The notes below the pieces were generated by a model. The model worked only from the letters and a program-made list of their open reading frames with translations, had not been told where the DNA came from and did no database searches. A stretch of 64,000 bases of DNA, taken from positions 1,054,001-1,118,000 of the forward strand of contig NZ_CP011487.1 in assembly GCF_001653475.1 (NCBI RefSeq), read 5' to 3'. Below, piece by piece: positions 39,755 through 49,631 of the stretch. How positions within the stretch are numbered: the stretch's first letter is position 1; each line of letters opens with the position of its first letter. The stretch comes from Helicobacter pylori. GTDB taxonomy: Bacteria > Campylobacterota > Campylobacteria > Campylobacterales > Helicobacteraceae. The translations under genes and the position numbers were made by a program.

Positions 39755-40906
39755 TCAAGCTTTTTTGTTGAGTATTTTGATCGCGATCGTGAATAATACC
39801 CCTTCAAAAATAGCCGCCATGAGCAATGCGTAGTAGGTGTTTTGTGAGATCGCTTGCGCTTTTAAGCCTACCGCCGCAGTGGTTACTAAAAAAGTTAAAG
39901 GCATAGAAGCCCCTAAAGCGAATGAAAATAAATGCTTAGCCTCTTTAAAGTATTTGTGCCACAATAAGATTGAAGTGATTAAGTGCAAACTCAACATCGC
40001 TATGACAATCAATATCCCTTGGAGAATCAAATGCGGGTTTAAAAACACTAATTTTAAGTCTAAAGTAGAGCCTACATGAATGAAAAACAAAGGCACAAAA
40101 AACCCAAAACCCACATCATTGAGCTTGTGGATCAGCTCTGATTTATGAGGGAAAAAAGTAGAAACCACCAACCCTGCTAGAAACGCCCCTAAAACCATTT
40201 CTATTTTGAGCCACACCACGATCGCAATCAAGGAAAAAAAGAGCATGAGCGAAAAACGCACATCTTGGTTAAACTGACTGCTTTTAGGCATCACAAAAAG
40301 CTTTAAATGCGGGAACCACCAAAACAAAGTCTTAAAGATTTGAAACGCTACGATAATTAAGATTAAAAAAACAATGAGAATGCCTAAATCTTTAATCAAA
40401 TCCATGCCCAAACCATGCGAATACACCCCATCCACGACCACCAAACCAAAAATGCTTAATAATTCCCCAATAACGCCCACTTTTAAAACCAAATCAAGCC
40501 ACAAAATCTCTTTACGATAATCTTTGACTAAAGTCATGATCATGCCCAAGCTAATGATAGGGAAAATCACCATAAAAATAGGCTCTAAATTAAGGCTAAA
40601 AGTAAGGATGAACGAAAGCGTGTATAAAATCAACAGATAAGCAAAAATGCGTTTTAAAAGAGAAACCCCTAATTTTTTAAACAAATAAATCTCTACTTCC
40701 AAACCGCATAAAAACATTAAAAATAAAAAGCCAATCTCAGACATGATTTCAAAGCCCTTAGTAGGCTCAATAAAACCCACATACGCCCCAACAGACCCAA
40801 ATAAAATCTCCACAACCGTGATAGGCAAACGAGAGATTCTAGACATATAAGGAGCCATCACAATTAAAAGCATAATGAGCGCGAAAGTGAAAAATTCTGC
40901 ATGCAT
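39755..40906 (-). CDS. CPA2-family cation:proton antiporter
   Basis: This is a 383-residue membrane antiporter of the KefB/NapA group. About 11 to 12 helices are visible. EILFGSVGAYVGF and FLFLMFLCGLEVEIYLFKK are typical N-terminal stretches of CPA2 carriers, and GAFLAGLVVSTF is the conserved region before the last helices. It lacks the RCK/TrkA-N nucleotide-binding domain of full Kef channels. It probably exchanges Na+ or K+ for protons, which may matter for acid adaptation, but the ion is not decided by sequence. Confidence 0.85.
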   Translation of the reverse strand: MHAEFFTFALIMLLIVMAPYMSRISRLPITVVEILFGSVGAYVGFIEPTKGFEIMSEIGFLFLMFLCGLEVEIYLFKKLGVSLLKRIFAYLLILYTLSFILTFSLNLEPIFMVIFPIISLGMIMTLVKDYRKEILWLDLVLKVGVIGELLSIFGLVVVDGVYSHGLGMDLIKDLGILIVFLILIIVAFQIFKTLFWWFPHLKLFVMPKSSQFNQDVRFSLMLFFSLIAIVVWLKIEMVLGAFLAGLVVSTFFPHKSELIHKLNDVGFGFFVPLFFIHVGSTLDLKLVFLNPHLILQGILIVIAMLSLHLITSILLWHKYFKEAKHLFSFALGASMPLTFLVTTAAVGLKAQAISQNTYYALLMAAIFEGVLFTIAIKILNKKA

Positions 40907-40931
40907 GTCTTAATTTTACCTTATTTATTGA

Positions 40932-42311
40932 TTAAGTTTTCAAAGCGATAGGGTTTTTCTCTTTATAAGTGGTAAAAACCCCTTTTTTGATTTCGTAACA
41001 AGTTACCCCTAACGCTACTAAAAACGCTAAAAATTGCGCGATAGGGTAAGTTACCCAAACGCCATTAATCCCATAGAAATGACTTAAAATCGGCAATAAA
41101 ATAACTATAAACCCTAGCGTGTGTGAAAGGGTGATGATAAACGAACTTTTAGCGCGTTGGATGGATTGGAAAAACACCGCGCACAACAAAGTCATGCCTA
41201 AAAAAACATAGCCAACATAATAAATATTCATCGCTCTTTTAGTCTCTTGCATAAAGAGCGCATCTTGTTCGCTTGGCTGCAAATAAAGCTTGATTAAAAA
41301 TTCATCTAAAAAGTAATAAGCTCCGTAGAAAACAACCCCTATACAAAACGCCGCTTTCAAACCAAAGGCAAACACCTCTTTCATGCGTTCTAAATTTCTA
41401 GCCCCATAGCTAAAGCTCGCAATCGGTTGGATGCCTTGAGAAATCGCAAATAAAGTCGTAAAAAAGATGATCGCATTATACATAACGATCCCATACATGC
41501 TCACAAACCTTTCCCCTGCAGTGTGCATGATAGCGGTATTAAACAACAAAATCATAACAGAAGCGCTAAATTCTGCCGTGCTTTGAGGCACGCCGCTTTT
41601 GGCTGAAGAAATGACTGAAGACAAAGAAAAACGCTTGATGAAATACAATTGCCCTTTTTTAAACCAAAAATGCTGCATTAAGACTAAAACCCCTATCGCA
41701 TGCCCTATCACGGTGGCTATCGCACTGCCTTGAACCCCCACTTCCAAAACAAAAATAAACAAGTAGTTGAAAAAGATATTCGCTAACGAACCAACCAGCA
41801 TCGCCACCATCGCTAAAATGGGGCGTTTGTCATTCACCACAAAAACATCCGCCAAAGGGTGCAAAACCATAAAAACCGCGCCCATTAAAATGATTTCAAT
41901 GTAGCGTTTGGACATGCTCAATAAAGCGTCATTGCTCCCCAAAAGGCGCGCAATAGTTTCGCTAAAAGGCAATAACGCCATGCTCAAAACAAAGGCGCTT
42001 ATAGCGACAAAATAAAACACGCTGCTAAACACAAGCCTAGCCCTATGGGTTTTATTTTGACCCAAAAAATACCCCACAATACTCGCTGCCCCAAAACCAA
42101 AAAGCAATTCATACGCAATGAGCCCTGGAAAAATAGGCCATGCGATATTGACTGCAGCGATAGCTTCTTTACCCAGTTTCTTGCCCACAAACATGCCATC
42201 TATCATAGAGTAAGTGGAAAGCGAGATCATAGAAAAAGCTAAAGGGATAAAATAATAAAAAAAGAGCTTTCTTATAGAATCTTTATGCAAATCAATCTTT
42301 TTTTTTAGCAT
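40932..42311 (-). CDS. MATE-family efflux protein
   Basis: This is a 459-residue protein of the multidrug and toxin extrusion family. Twelve helices occur in two halves, with the N-terminal DGMFVGKKLGKEAIAAVNIAWP and the second half PIASFSYGARNLERMKEVF, both classic MATE stretches. It probably exports drugs or metabolites in exchange for H+ or Na+. It lies 25 bases from the CPA2 gene on the same strand and could be co-transcribed. Substrates are unknown. Confidence 0.9.
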   Translation of the reverse strand: MLKKKIDLHKDSIRKLFFYYFIPLAFSMISLSTYSMIDGMFVGKKLGKEAIAAVNIAWPIFPGLIAYELLFGFGAASIVGYFLGQNKTHRARLVFSSVFYFVAISAFVLSMALLPFSETIARLLGSNDALLSMSKRYIEIILMGAVFMVLHPLADVFVVNDKRPILAMVAMLVGSLANIFFNYLFIFVLEVGVQGSAIATVIGHAIGVLVLMQHFWFKKGQLYFIKRFSLSSVISSAKSGVPQSTAEFSASVMILLFNTAIMHTAGERFVSMYGIVMYNAIIFFTTLFAISQGIQPIASFSYGARNLERMKEVFAFGLKAAFCIGVVFYGAYYFLDEFLIKLYLQPSEQDALFMQETKRAMNIYYVGYVFLGMTLLCAVFFQSIQRAKSSFIITLSHTLGFIVILLPILSHFYGINGVWVTYPIAQFLAFLVALGVTCYEIKKGVFTTYKEKNPIALKT

Positions 42312-42475
42312 TTAAACCACGCATTAAAATTTATGACAAATTTTTCTATTTTAACATAAAAAGAAAGACAATCTATCCGTTAGCGTGCTTAGATTTAAGC
42401 AGTATCATTAAATTTTAAAAATGGTTTTTAGCGCGAAAGGGATTTCCTCTATTAGGCTAATCCTTTTAACGCTCT

Positions 42476-43651
42476 TTATGTTTTTTTAAACTTTATCGTA
42501 ATGAATCTAAGCCAAAATAGCGCCAACAAACCTAAAGCCCCACCCACAAAGCCAATATACCCTAGCCCTAATTGGTGGATCACAATACTGCCAAACAACG
42601 CTCCAGCCCCAATCCCCACATTATAGCTCCCCGAAAAAATCGCGCTCGCGACATCCGTGGCATCTGGCGCGAGTTGCAACACCCTCATTTGCAAGGAAAT
42701 TGAAAGCGAAGTGATCCCAATCCCCCATAAGAAAATTTGCAAGAAAACCACCCACTCTGAGTTTTTAAACACAAAAAGCAAGAGTTGCGGGCAAATGACT
42801 AAAATCATTGCGAAAGCGATAAATTTTCTTGAATTTTTCGCATACAAACGGCCGAATAAAAAACTCCCCACCACGCCTGCTAACCCAAACACAAACAGCA
42901 TTAGAGTTGTAATGTCAGGAGAAAATTGGCTGATTTGAATGATAAAAGGCTCAATATAGCTATAAGTGGTGAAATGCCCAGAGATAACCATGATCACAAG
43001 CAAATAAATCCCCATTAAAAGCGGCCGTTTCATCAATATAGGGACACTTGCAAGCGTGCCTGCGTTTTTACTGGGTAAATGCGGGAGCAATTTATACATA
43101 AGCAACGCTATAAGAGTCGCAACGCCCCCGATCACGCCAAAAGTAGAGCGCCAATCTAGAATTTGCCCAATGATTCTCCCGAGCGGCAACCCTAAAATCA
43201 TCGCTAACGAACTCCCTAACGCTAATAGCCCTAATGCCTGTTGTTTTTTATTTCTTGGCGCGACACGAATGACTAAAGAAGCCGTGATGGACCAAAAAAT
43301 AGAGTGGGCAAAAGCGATACCAATACGAGAAATCAATAACACCCAAAAATTCCACGCTAACGCTGAAAGGATATGACTGAGAATAAAAAGGGCAAAAAGG
43401 AAAAGCAATAAGCGTTTCCTTTCCATTTTAGCGCTAAATAGCATCAAGGGCAATGAGCCAAGAGACACCACCCATGCATAAGCAGTGATCATAAGCCCCA
43501 CTGTTGCACTCTCCATTTCAAAACTTTTCGCAATGTCTGACAAGAGCGCGACAGGGACAAACTCCGTGGTGTTAAAAATAAACGCCGAAAGCGAAAACAC
43601 AAAAACCCGCATTAAGGCGAACTTTTGATACGATTGTTTGGTCATCATCAT
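42476..43651 (-). CDS. sotB: SotB-like MFS efflux transporter
   Basis: This is a 391-residue major facilitator resembling E. coli SotB/YdeA, which exports arabinose and other small molecules. The N-terminus VFSLSAFIFNTTEFVPVALLSDIA is the family mark, quoted here by its core NTTEFVPVALLSDIA. The middle has HSIFWSITASLVIRVAP, and IFSGSYNVGIGAGALFGS lies near the end. Three ATG codons open the frame; the first is used here. The real substrate in this organism is unknown. Confidence 0.85.
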   Translation of the reverse strand: MMMTKQSYQKFALMRVFVFSLSAFIFNTTEFVPVALLSDIAKSFEMESATVGLMITAYAWVVSLGSLPLMLFSAKMERKRLLLFLFALFILSHILSALAWNFWVLLISRIGIAFAHSIFWSITASLVIRVAPRNKKQQALGLLALGSSLAMILGLPLGRIIGQILDWRSTFGVIGGVATLIALLMYKLLPHLPSKNAGTLASVPILMKRPLLMGIYLLVIMVISGHFTTYSYIEPFIIQISQFSPDITTLMLFVFGLAGVVGSFLFGRLYAKNSRKFIAFAMILVICPQLLLFVFKNSEWVVFLQIFLWGIGITSLSISLQMRVLQLAPDATDVASAIFSGSYNVGIGAGALFGSIVIHQLGLGYIGFVGGALGLLALFWLRFITIKFKKT

Positions 43652-43917
43652 TTAAATCTTAAGGGGTTAAATTTTATTCAATTTTGAAAACCTAATAGTA
43701 TAAAACAAAAATTTTAATCGCTTGTAAATTGGGGATTGGTTGAAACAAAATATTTCCGCTCCATAGGCGCATTAATCCAATGGAGTTGTTACCATATAAA
43801 ACAGAATTTAAAATCATTTCCAACTTTTAACCAATCTATTTTTTGTAACTGCGGTCATTATTGATTAAGCGCTAGAATTGAGTCGTTGCTTTTTAATATT
43901 TTAGAATTTTAGAATAA

Positions 43918-44673
<756 letters not shown>

Positions 44674-44955
44674 AAAGAGGGAATTAGACTAACTTATGCG
44701 TTAATTGACAAGGTTTCGTATAACTCACTCCACAATATCTTAAGTTTCATTTTTGATATTGATAACCCTTTAAGCGACCAAGATTTAGAGGAGTTGGTCA
44801 TTGAAGTCCCTAGAGAAGTGCTTAAGAATGTGAAGTTACCACAAATTAAAAATGCATTGACAGCTCAAATCTTTGAGGGGGCTTATCATTTTAGAAATAA
44901 CGACTATAAATACCAATATCAAACATCACCTGAATTGTTGGATATGTTTGAATAA
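44674..44955 (+). pseudogene. Headless coding remnant after the carbonic anhydrase gene
   Basis: Directly after the carbonic anhydrase TAA, the same frame stays open for 93 codons to a TAA at 44953. The first 30 or so codons contain no ATG, GTG or TTG, so the 5' end is missing. The product reads YNSLHNILSFIFDIDN, LEELVIEVPREVLKNV and ends SPELLDMFE. It has protein-like composition with amphipathic segments. Base composition (26 of 60 GC in 44761-44820) is like the host, unlike the patch downstream. I do not recognise the family. Confidence 0.5.
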
Positions 44956-45055
44956 GAAAGTTACTTATAACGCTAATACTGTTTCATTGAATACCGACAA
45001 CTAAAGCCTTGATTTTCTAAAAATGGGGTTTTAGTTGCTTCATTTAGATTTTATC

Positions 45056-45223
45056 ATGGCTAAATACGATTGGGCTGCTAAACAATTAAAAGAATGTTTA
45101 GCAGCTGAAGCAATTCAGTATGTTAAAGCTCTCTGTGAAAAACACATTAAAGAACAAGTTAGTTCTATTGGTTGTGTTACATTAAGCGACTTGTTAGCTA
45201 CTAAAGCAGATTTCGTTGCTTAA
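45056..45223 (+). CDS. Small hypothetical protein in the accessory patch
   Basis: This is a 55-residue ORF beginning MAKYDWAAKQLKECLAAEA and ending TLSDLLATKADFVA. It is mostly helical and has two cysteines but no signal or membrane segment. A TTG seven codons earlier is in frame. No ribosome site is visible before either start. The strong palindromic terminator right after the stop supports it being, or having been, a real transcription unit. No family recognised. Confidence 0.5.
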   Translation: MAKYDWAAKQLKECLAAEAIQYVKALCEKHIKEQVSSIGCVTLSDLLATKADFVA

Positions 45224-45228
45224 TAGTC

Positions 45229-45268
45229 ATAAGACTTATAGTGTTTTTACTATAAGTCTTATTTTTTA
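45229..45268 (+). terminator. Palindromic terminator 1 of the accessory patch
   Basis: A perfect 14-bp inverted repeat (45229-45242 and 45249-45262, core ACTTATAGT / ACTATAAGT) with a six-base loop is followed by a T-run. It shares its core with the palindrome at 45888-45921. Confidence 0.75.
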
Positions 45269-45302
45269 TAAAAATATTCTACAAAAGAAAGGATATAACA
45301 TT

Positions 45303-45882
45303 ATGATAATTCCAGAAAATTATACTCTAGCAGACGATATTGAGAAGGAGTTACTGGTAATCAAACCTCCATTCGCTAATATACAATTTATATCAGAAGA
45401 GGATTTCATCTACGAAGGTATTGAAAAGGTATTGAATGTAATAATGAGTTAGTTGAAAAAATTAATGAAGTTTTCAATTCCCATAGTATTGATTTCACTC
45501 TGAATTCCACTATTCGAGAAAGAATTGAAGGAGAAGATTTTAAAATTCTAAAAAAAGGTATCTATGATCTTACATTAAATAAGTTTTCTACAATCAATTC
45601 AAAGTTTGATTTAGTAAGTAAAAAAGTATTCCAACTATCATTACAAAAAATAACTCTTTTTTAATAATTGATAATTTAACAATGGGTACTTTAATTTTAC
45701 AAACATTAGATAATATTATAGATGAAGTTGATGACATCATTACTCAAGAACAATATTTTTTTATATCAAATAAGATATTGTCCATTGTTAATAATATCTA
45801 TGATATCAGAAACTTTACTTTTAACGAAATTAAACAAATTGCTGAAGCTGATGATAGATCTAGTTTCTCAACATTAAATTAA
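45303..45882 (+). pseudogene. Frameshifted gene of unknown function, very AT-rich
   Basis: ATG at 45303 has AAAGGAT upstream. The first frame (MIIPENYTLADDIEKELL...) stops at 45452. The next frame carries on from about 45434 (NNELVEKINEVF, IEGEDFKILKKGIYDL) to TAA at about 45664. A third frame covers 45640-45882 (FLIIDNLTMGTLILQTLDN, ending ADDRSSFSTLN). Each shift fits a one-base loss, the second probably at an A-run. Joined, they make a protein of about 190 residues. GC is very low (12 and 9 of 60 in 45541-45600 and 45661-45720). No family recognised; it is probably a recent import that has decayed. Confidence 0.55.
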
Positions 45883-45887
45883 CTAGT

Positions 45888-45930
45888 ATGATACTTATAG
45901 TAGAAATACTATAAGTATCATATTTTTTTC
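45888..45930 (+). terminator. Palindromic terminator 2 of the accessory patch
   Basis: A perfect 15-bp inverted repeat, ATGATACTTATAGTA / TACTATAAGTATCAT (45888-45902 and 45907-45921), with a GAAA loop is followed by ATTTTTTTC. It also abuts the 3' end of the minus-strand ORF at 45929 and may serve both sides. Confidence 0.75.
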
Positions 45931-46075
45931 ATAAAGTATTACCTAATTGCAATGCAATATATCTTGAGTAATCTACACCGTCATTATAAAATAGTGCTGC
46001 TTTAACTTCTGTTCTTAATTGTTCTTGATACATCTCCTCAGCATCTGCATAACTCTCAATTTTAATAAAACTCAC
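45929..46075 (-). CDS. Small ORF or fragment, unknown function
   Basis: This is a 48-residue minus-strand frame with GTG at 46075. It reads SFIKIESYADAEEMYQEQL and TEVKAALFYNDGVDYSRYIA, ending LQLGNTL. The composition is protein-like and acidic. The GTG has no well-spaced ribosome site and a stop lies nine codons upstream, so it may be only the 3' end of a larger lost gene. It converges on terminator 2. No family recognised. Confidence 0.4.
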   Translation of the reverse strand: MSFIKIESYADAEEMYQEQLRTEVKAALFYNDGVDYSRYIALQLGNTL

Positions 46076-46158
46076 TCCCTTAAGGGGATAAGGGTATTTT
46101 TACAGCAATCCTCTCTAATAACGCTTTTTAAAGAATTATCGCTTGACTAAAACTAAAC

Positions 46159-47196
46159 TCAAGCCTTAATGTAATGCAGAGCGATTTTGAGCGCATTGGT
46201 GGCTGCCCCCACTCTTAATTGATCTGCCACGCAAAAGCCGTGCAAAGTTTTCTTATCAAACAAATCCTTCCTCAAGCGCCCAATAAAGGCACTATCCGTG
46301 TTGCTCGCTTTTAAGGGCGTGGGGTAGAGATTATGGCTAGGATCATCGCAAACAACCACGCTAGGGGCGTTTTTTAAAACTTCATAGACTTCTTTAAGAT
46401 CGAATTCTTTTTCAAAAGCGATACTCAAACTTTCGCTATGACTCCTCAATACCGGCACGCGCACGCAAGTCGCACTGATAGGGAAATCCACGCCCATGAT
46501 CTTATGGGTTTCATGCATCATTTTTAGCTCTTCTTTCGTGTAGCCATTCTCATTAAAAGTATCAATATGAGCGATCGCATTGAAAGCGATCGGGTAAGGG
46601 AAAGCCCCAGCTTGCAAGACTTGGCTTAAATCAATAGCGGGGTCTTTTTCCAAACATTCTAAAGCGGTTTTTAGCTCATTTTTTAAACTCTCTATGCCCT
46701 TGTTCCCTGCCCCACTCACGGCTTGATAGGTGCTAACAATAACGCTTTTTATCTTAAAATGAAGGTGTAAGGGGTTTAAAATTTGCGTCATTTGAATGGT
46801 AGAGCAATTAGGGTTAGCGATAATATTTAAAGGAGCGTTAAAAATTTCTTTAGCGTTGATTTCAGGCACGACTAAAGGCACTTTTTTATCCAATCTAAAA
46901 AAGCTCGTGTTATCGATCACTAATGCAGTTTTTGAAGCGCTTGTAGCAAACTCTTCGCTCACGCTCCCCCCAGCGCTAAAAAAGGCGATGTCTATCCCTT
47001 CTTTTTCAAAAACTTCATGCGTGGTTTCTAAAATCTCATAGTCTTTATTGAAAGCTTTAATCTTTTTACCGGCACTCCTAGCGCTAGCGAGCGGGACAAA
47101 TTTTTTAATCGGAAAAAAAGAATTTTCTAAACCCTTAATGAGTTCTTGCCCTACCGCCCCACTAGCCCCAACAATAGCGACATTATAAGTCTTCAT
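46159..47196 (-). CDS. asd: Aspartate-semialdehyde dehydrogenase
   Basis: Asd makes aspartate semialdehyde for lysine, diaminopimelate, methionine and threonine synthesis. It has 345 residues from the ATG at 47196, which has GGAG seven bases upstream and overlaps the end of hisS by 14 bases. The NADP loop is [14 protein letters not shown], and the catalytic cysteine is in [11 protein letters not shown]. The C-terminal [13 protein letters not shown] is the conserved substrate site. The longer frame to 47217 lies inside hisS and is unlikely. Confidence 0.96.
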   Translation of the reverse strand: MKTYNVAIVGASGAVGQELIKGLENSFFPIKKFVPLASARSAGKKIKAFNKDYEILETTHEVFEKEGIDIAFFSAGGSVSEEFATSASKTALVIDNTSFFRLDKKVPLVVPEINAKEIFNAPLNIIANPNCSTIQMTQILNPLHLHFKIKSVIVSTYQAVSGAGNKGIESLKNELKTALECLEKDPAIDLSQVLQAGAFPYPIAFNAIAHIDTFNENGYTKEELKMMHETHKIMGVDFPISATCVRVPVLRSHSESLSIAFEKEFDLKEVYEVLKNAPSVVVCDDPSHNLYPTPLKASNTDSAFIGRLRKDLFDKKTLHGFCVADQLRVGAATNALKIALHYIKA

Positions 47197-48511
47197 CGTT
47201 TTCTCCAATGATTTCAAGGGCTTTTAAAAAACTCAAACAATTCAATTGCATGCCTGAATGCATGTTTTTCAGGCTTAAAGTTTCGCTTTTAAATTCTTCT
47301 TCGCCAATGACAGCCACAAACTCATGCCCCTTATGGTTAGCATAAGAAAAGGGTTTTTTGATTTTTTGAGCTTCTGGATAGACTTCGCTAAAAATCCCGC
47401 TTTGCCTTAAAGACTCCGCTAAGCGGTTTGCATAAGAAAAATACTCTTCATGCATGCAAGCGATTAAGACTTTAGCTTGGGTGGAGCGCTCGTCTAATAA
47501 TTGCATTTCACTCAAAGCCACAATCAATCTGTCAATCCCAATAGAAGCCCCTACCCCTTGTAAATTCTCTTGAGAAAAATTTTTAGTCAAATGATCGTAA
47601 CGGCCCCCTGAACACACGCTCCCTAAAGACTTCATGCCATTAAGCGTGGTTTCATACACAATCCCTGTATAATACCCTAACCCCCTAGCGATAGAAAAAT
47701 CAATTTTATACAAGTTTTGAGAAATTTGTAAATCCCCTAGCAACTGGTATAGCCTTTCTAAATCCTGTATGCCCTTTTTTAGATTTTCATTATAGTCTTT
47801 CAAATAAGCGATTTTTTCAAAAAATTCCGCATGGCTTAAATCGTTTTGTTTGATTTGAACCATTTCTAAAAGCTCTTTAATGATGTTTGGTTTTAAATCG
47901 CACTCTTTTTTTAATTCTTCTCCAACCCCATTCAAGCCAATTTTTTCCAATTTATCCACAATGCGCAACACTTCATTCACTTGAGAAACGCCAAAATATT
48001 CGCATATTCCATTCAGAATTTTTCTGTGATTGATAGAGACGCAAAAATCTTCTAAATCCAAGGCTTTTAAGGAAGCGATAATCACTTGAATGATCTCAGC
48101 ATCGCACACCAAGCTTTCGCTCCCTATAAAATCAAAATCGCATTGCGTAAATTCCCTATAACGCCCTTTTTGCGCCCTTTCGCCCCTAAAGACATTGCCT
48201 ATAGCGTAGCGTTTAAAGGGCATGCCTAGCGTTTGGTGGTGCAAAGAGACAAAGCGGGCTAACGGCACGGTCAAATCAAACCTTAAAGCCACATCCCTAC
48301 CCCCATGGTCTTTAAAACGATAGATTTCTTTTTGAATATCACCGCTTGCATCAGGCAATAGCGTTTGAGCGTATTCCAAATGAGGGGTTTCAATCGGCAC
48401 AAAACCAAAACTTTGAAACACGACTGAAACTTTCGCAAGCAACTGGGCTTTTTGTATCGCATCTTTAGGCAAGCGGTCTTTAAACCCGCTCAACACTTTA
48501 GGGGTAATCAT
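47183..48511 (-). CDS. hisS: Histidyl-tRNA synthetase
   Basis: HisS is a class II synthetase that charges tRNA-His. It has 442 residues. Motif 2 is [20 protein letters not shown], the histidine-specific stretches are [13 protein letters not shown] and GGRYDHL, and motif 3 is [12 protein letters not shown]. The C-terminal anticodon-binding domain follows ([20 protein letters not shown]). Its promoter shares a palindrome with that of waaF. Downstream asd overlaps it, so the two form an operon. Confidence 0.97.
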   Translation of the reverse strand: MITPKVLSGFKDRLPKDAIQKAQLLAKVSVVFQSFGFVPIETPHLEYAQTLLPDASGDIQKEIYRFKDHGGRDVALRFDLTVPLARFVSLHHQTLGMPFKRYAIGNVFRGERAQKGRYREFTQCDFDFIGSESLVCDAEIIQVIIASLKALDLEDFCVSINHRKILNGICEYFGVSQVNEVLRIVDKLEKIGLNGVGEELKKECDLKPNIIKELLEMVQIKQNDLSHAEFFEKIAYLKDYNENLKKGIQDLERLYQLLGDLQISQNLYKIDFSIARGLGYYTGIVYETTLNGMKSLGSVCSGGRYDHLTKNFSQENLQGVGASIGIDRLIVALSEMQLLDERSTQAKVLIACMHEEYFSYANRLAESLRQSGIFSEVYPEAQKIKKPFSYANHKGHEFVAVIGEEEFKSETLSLKNMHSGMQLNCLSFLKALEIIGENDEDL

Positions 48512-48532
48512 TCCATTTCCTTGTATTTGTAT

Positions 48533-48546
48533 GCTAAAATTTTAGC
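48533..48546. promoter_or_regulatory. Shared palindromic -10 region of hisS and waaF
   Basis: The 14-base perfect palindrome GCTAAAATTTTAGC places a TAAAAT on each strand. On the minus strand it would start hisS transcripts near 48532, 21 bases before the ATG. On the plus strand it would start waaF transcripts near 48547. Both functions are inferred. Confidence 0.45.
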
Positions 48547-48572
48547 TTAAAATCTTTAAAAAAGGGCTACTG

Positions 48573-49622
48573 ATGAGCGTAAATGCACCCAAACGCATGC
48601 GTATTTTATTGCGTTTGCCTAATTGGTTAGGCGATGGGGTGATGGCAAGCTCGCTTTTTTACACCCTTAAAAACCACTACCCTAACGCGCATTTTATCTT
48701 AGTGGGCCCACAAATCACTTGCGAACTTTTCAAAAAAGATGAAAAAATAGAATCCGTTTTTACAGATGACACCAAAAAATCCTTTTTCAGGCTGCTAGCC
48801 ACTTACAGACTCGCTCAAAAAATAGGGCGTTGCGATATAGCGATCACTTTAAACAACCATTTTTATTCCGCTTTTTTGCTCTATGCGACAAAAACGCCCG
48901 TTCGCATCGGTTTCGCTCAATTTTTTCGTTCTTTGTTTCTCAGCCATGCGGTAATTGCTGCCCCTAAAGAGTATCATCAAGTGGAAAAGTATTGCTTTTT
49001 ATTTTCGCAATTTTTAGAAAAAGAATTGGATAAAAAAAGCGTTTTACCCTTAAAACTGGCCTTTAACCCCCCCACCCACACCCCAAACACCCCTAAAAAA
49101 ATCGGCTTTAACCCTAGCGCAAGCTATGGGAGTGCTAAAAGATGGCCAGCTTCTTATTACGCTGAAGTTTCTGCTGTTTTATTAGAAGAAGGGCATGAAA
49201 TTTATTTTTTTGGGGCTAAAGAAGACGCTATCGTTTCTGAAGAAATTTTAAAATTCATCAAAAGTTTATTAAAAAACCCCTTATTATTCAATAACGCTTA
49301 CAATCTGTGCGGGAAAACAAGCATTGAAGAATTGATAGAGTGCATCGCTATTTTGGATTTATTCATCACTAACGATAGCGGTCCTATGCATGTGGCTGCT
49401 AGCACGCAAACCCCCTTAATCGCTCTTTTTGGTCCCACTGATGAAAAAGAGACTCGCCCCTATAAAGCTCAAAAAACGATCGTATTGAACCACCATTTAA
49501 GCTGTTCACCTTGCAAGAAACGAGTTTGCCCTTTAAAGAATGAAAAAAACCATTTGTGCATGAAATCTATCACGCCCCTTGAAGTCCTTAAAGCCGCTCA
49601 CACTCTTTTAGAAAAGCCTTAA
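48573..49622 (+). CDS. waaF: LPS heptosyltransferase II (WaaF/RfaF)
   Basis: WaaF adds the second heptose to the inner core of lipopolysaccharide. It has 349 residues and a GT9 fold. The start is preceded by AAAGGG; an ATG at codon 9 is an alternative. Family marks are LLRLPNWLGDGVMASSLF at the N-terminus, GFNPSASYGSAKRWPASYYA in the middle, and FITNDSGPMHVAASTQTPLIALFGPT, of which NDSGPMHVAAS forms the ADP-heptose site. A cysteine-rich stretch, CSPCKKRVCPL, lies near the end, as in other family members. Confidence 0.94.
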   Translation: MSVNAPKRMRILLRLPNWLGDGVMASSLFYTLKNHYPNAHFILVGPQITCELFKKDEKIESVFTDDTKKSFFRLLATYRLAQKIGRCDIAITLNNHFYSAFLLYATKTPVRIGFAQFFRSLFLSHAVIAAPKEYHQVEKYCFLFSQFLEKELDKKSVLPLKLAFNPPTHTPNTPKKIGFNPSASYGSAKRWPASYYAEVSAVLLEEGHEIYFFGAKEDAIVSEEILKFIKSLLKNPLLFNNAYNLCGKTSIEELIECIAILDLFITNDSGPMHVAASTQTPLIALFGPTDEKETRPYKAQKTIVLNHHLSCSPCKKRVCPLKNEKNHLCMKSITPLEVLKAAHTLLEKP

Positions 49623-49631
49623 ACGCCTTTT

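Noticed and set aside
41999-42242. Overlapping 60-70 codon frames on both strands inside the MATE gene
   Set aside because: They are shadows of the MATE frame with no ribosome site and no protein-like features. The same holds for many frames opposite rpoBC, cstA and hopL.
45229-45921. Possible CRISPR array or insertion-sequence ends formed by the two palindromes
   Set aside because: There are only two copies, with no spacer periodicity, no transposase and no flanking target duplication visible. Each has a T-run and sits at a gene end, which fits terminators.
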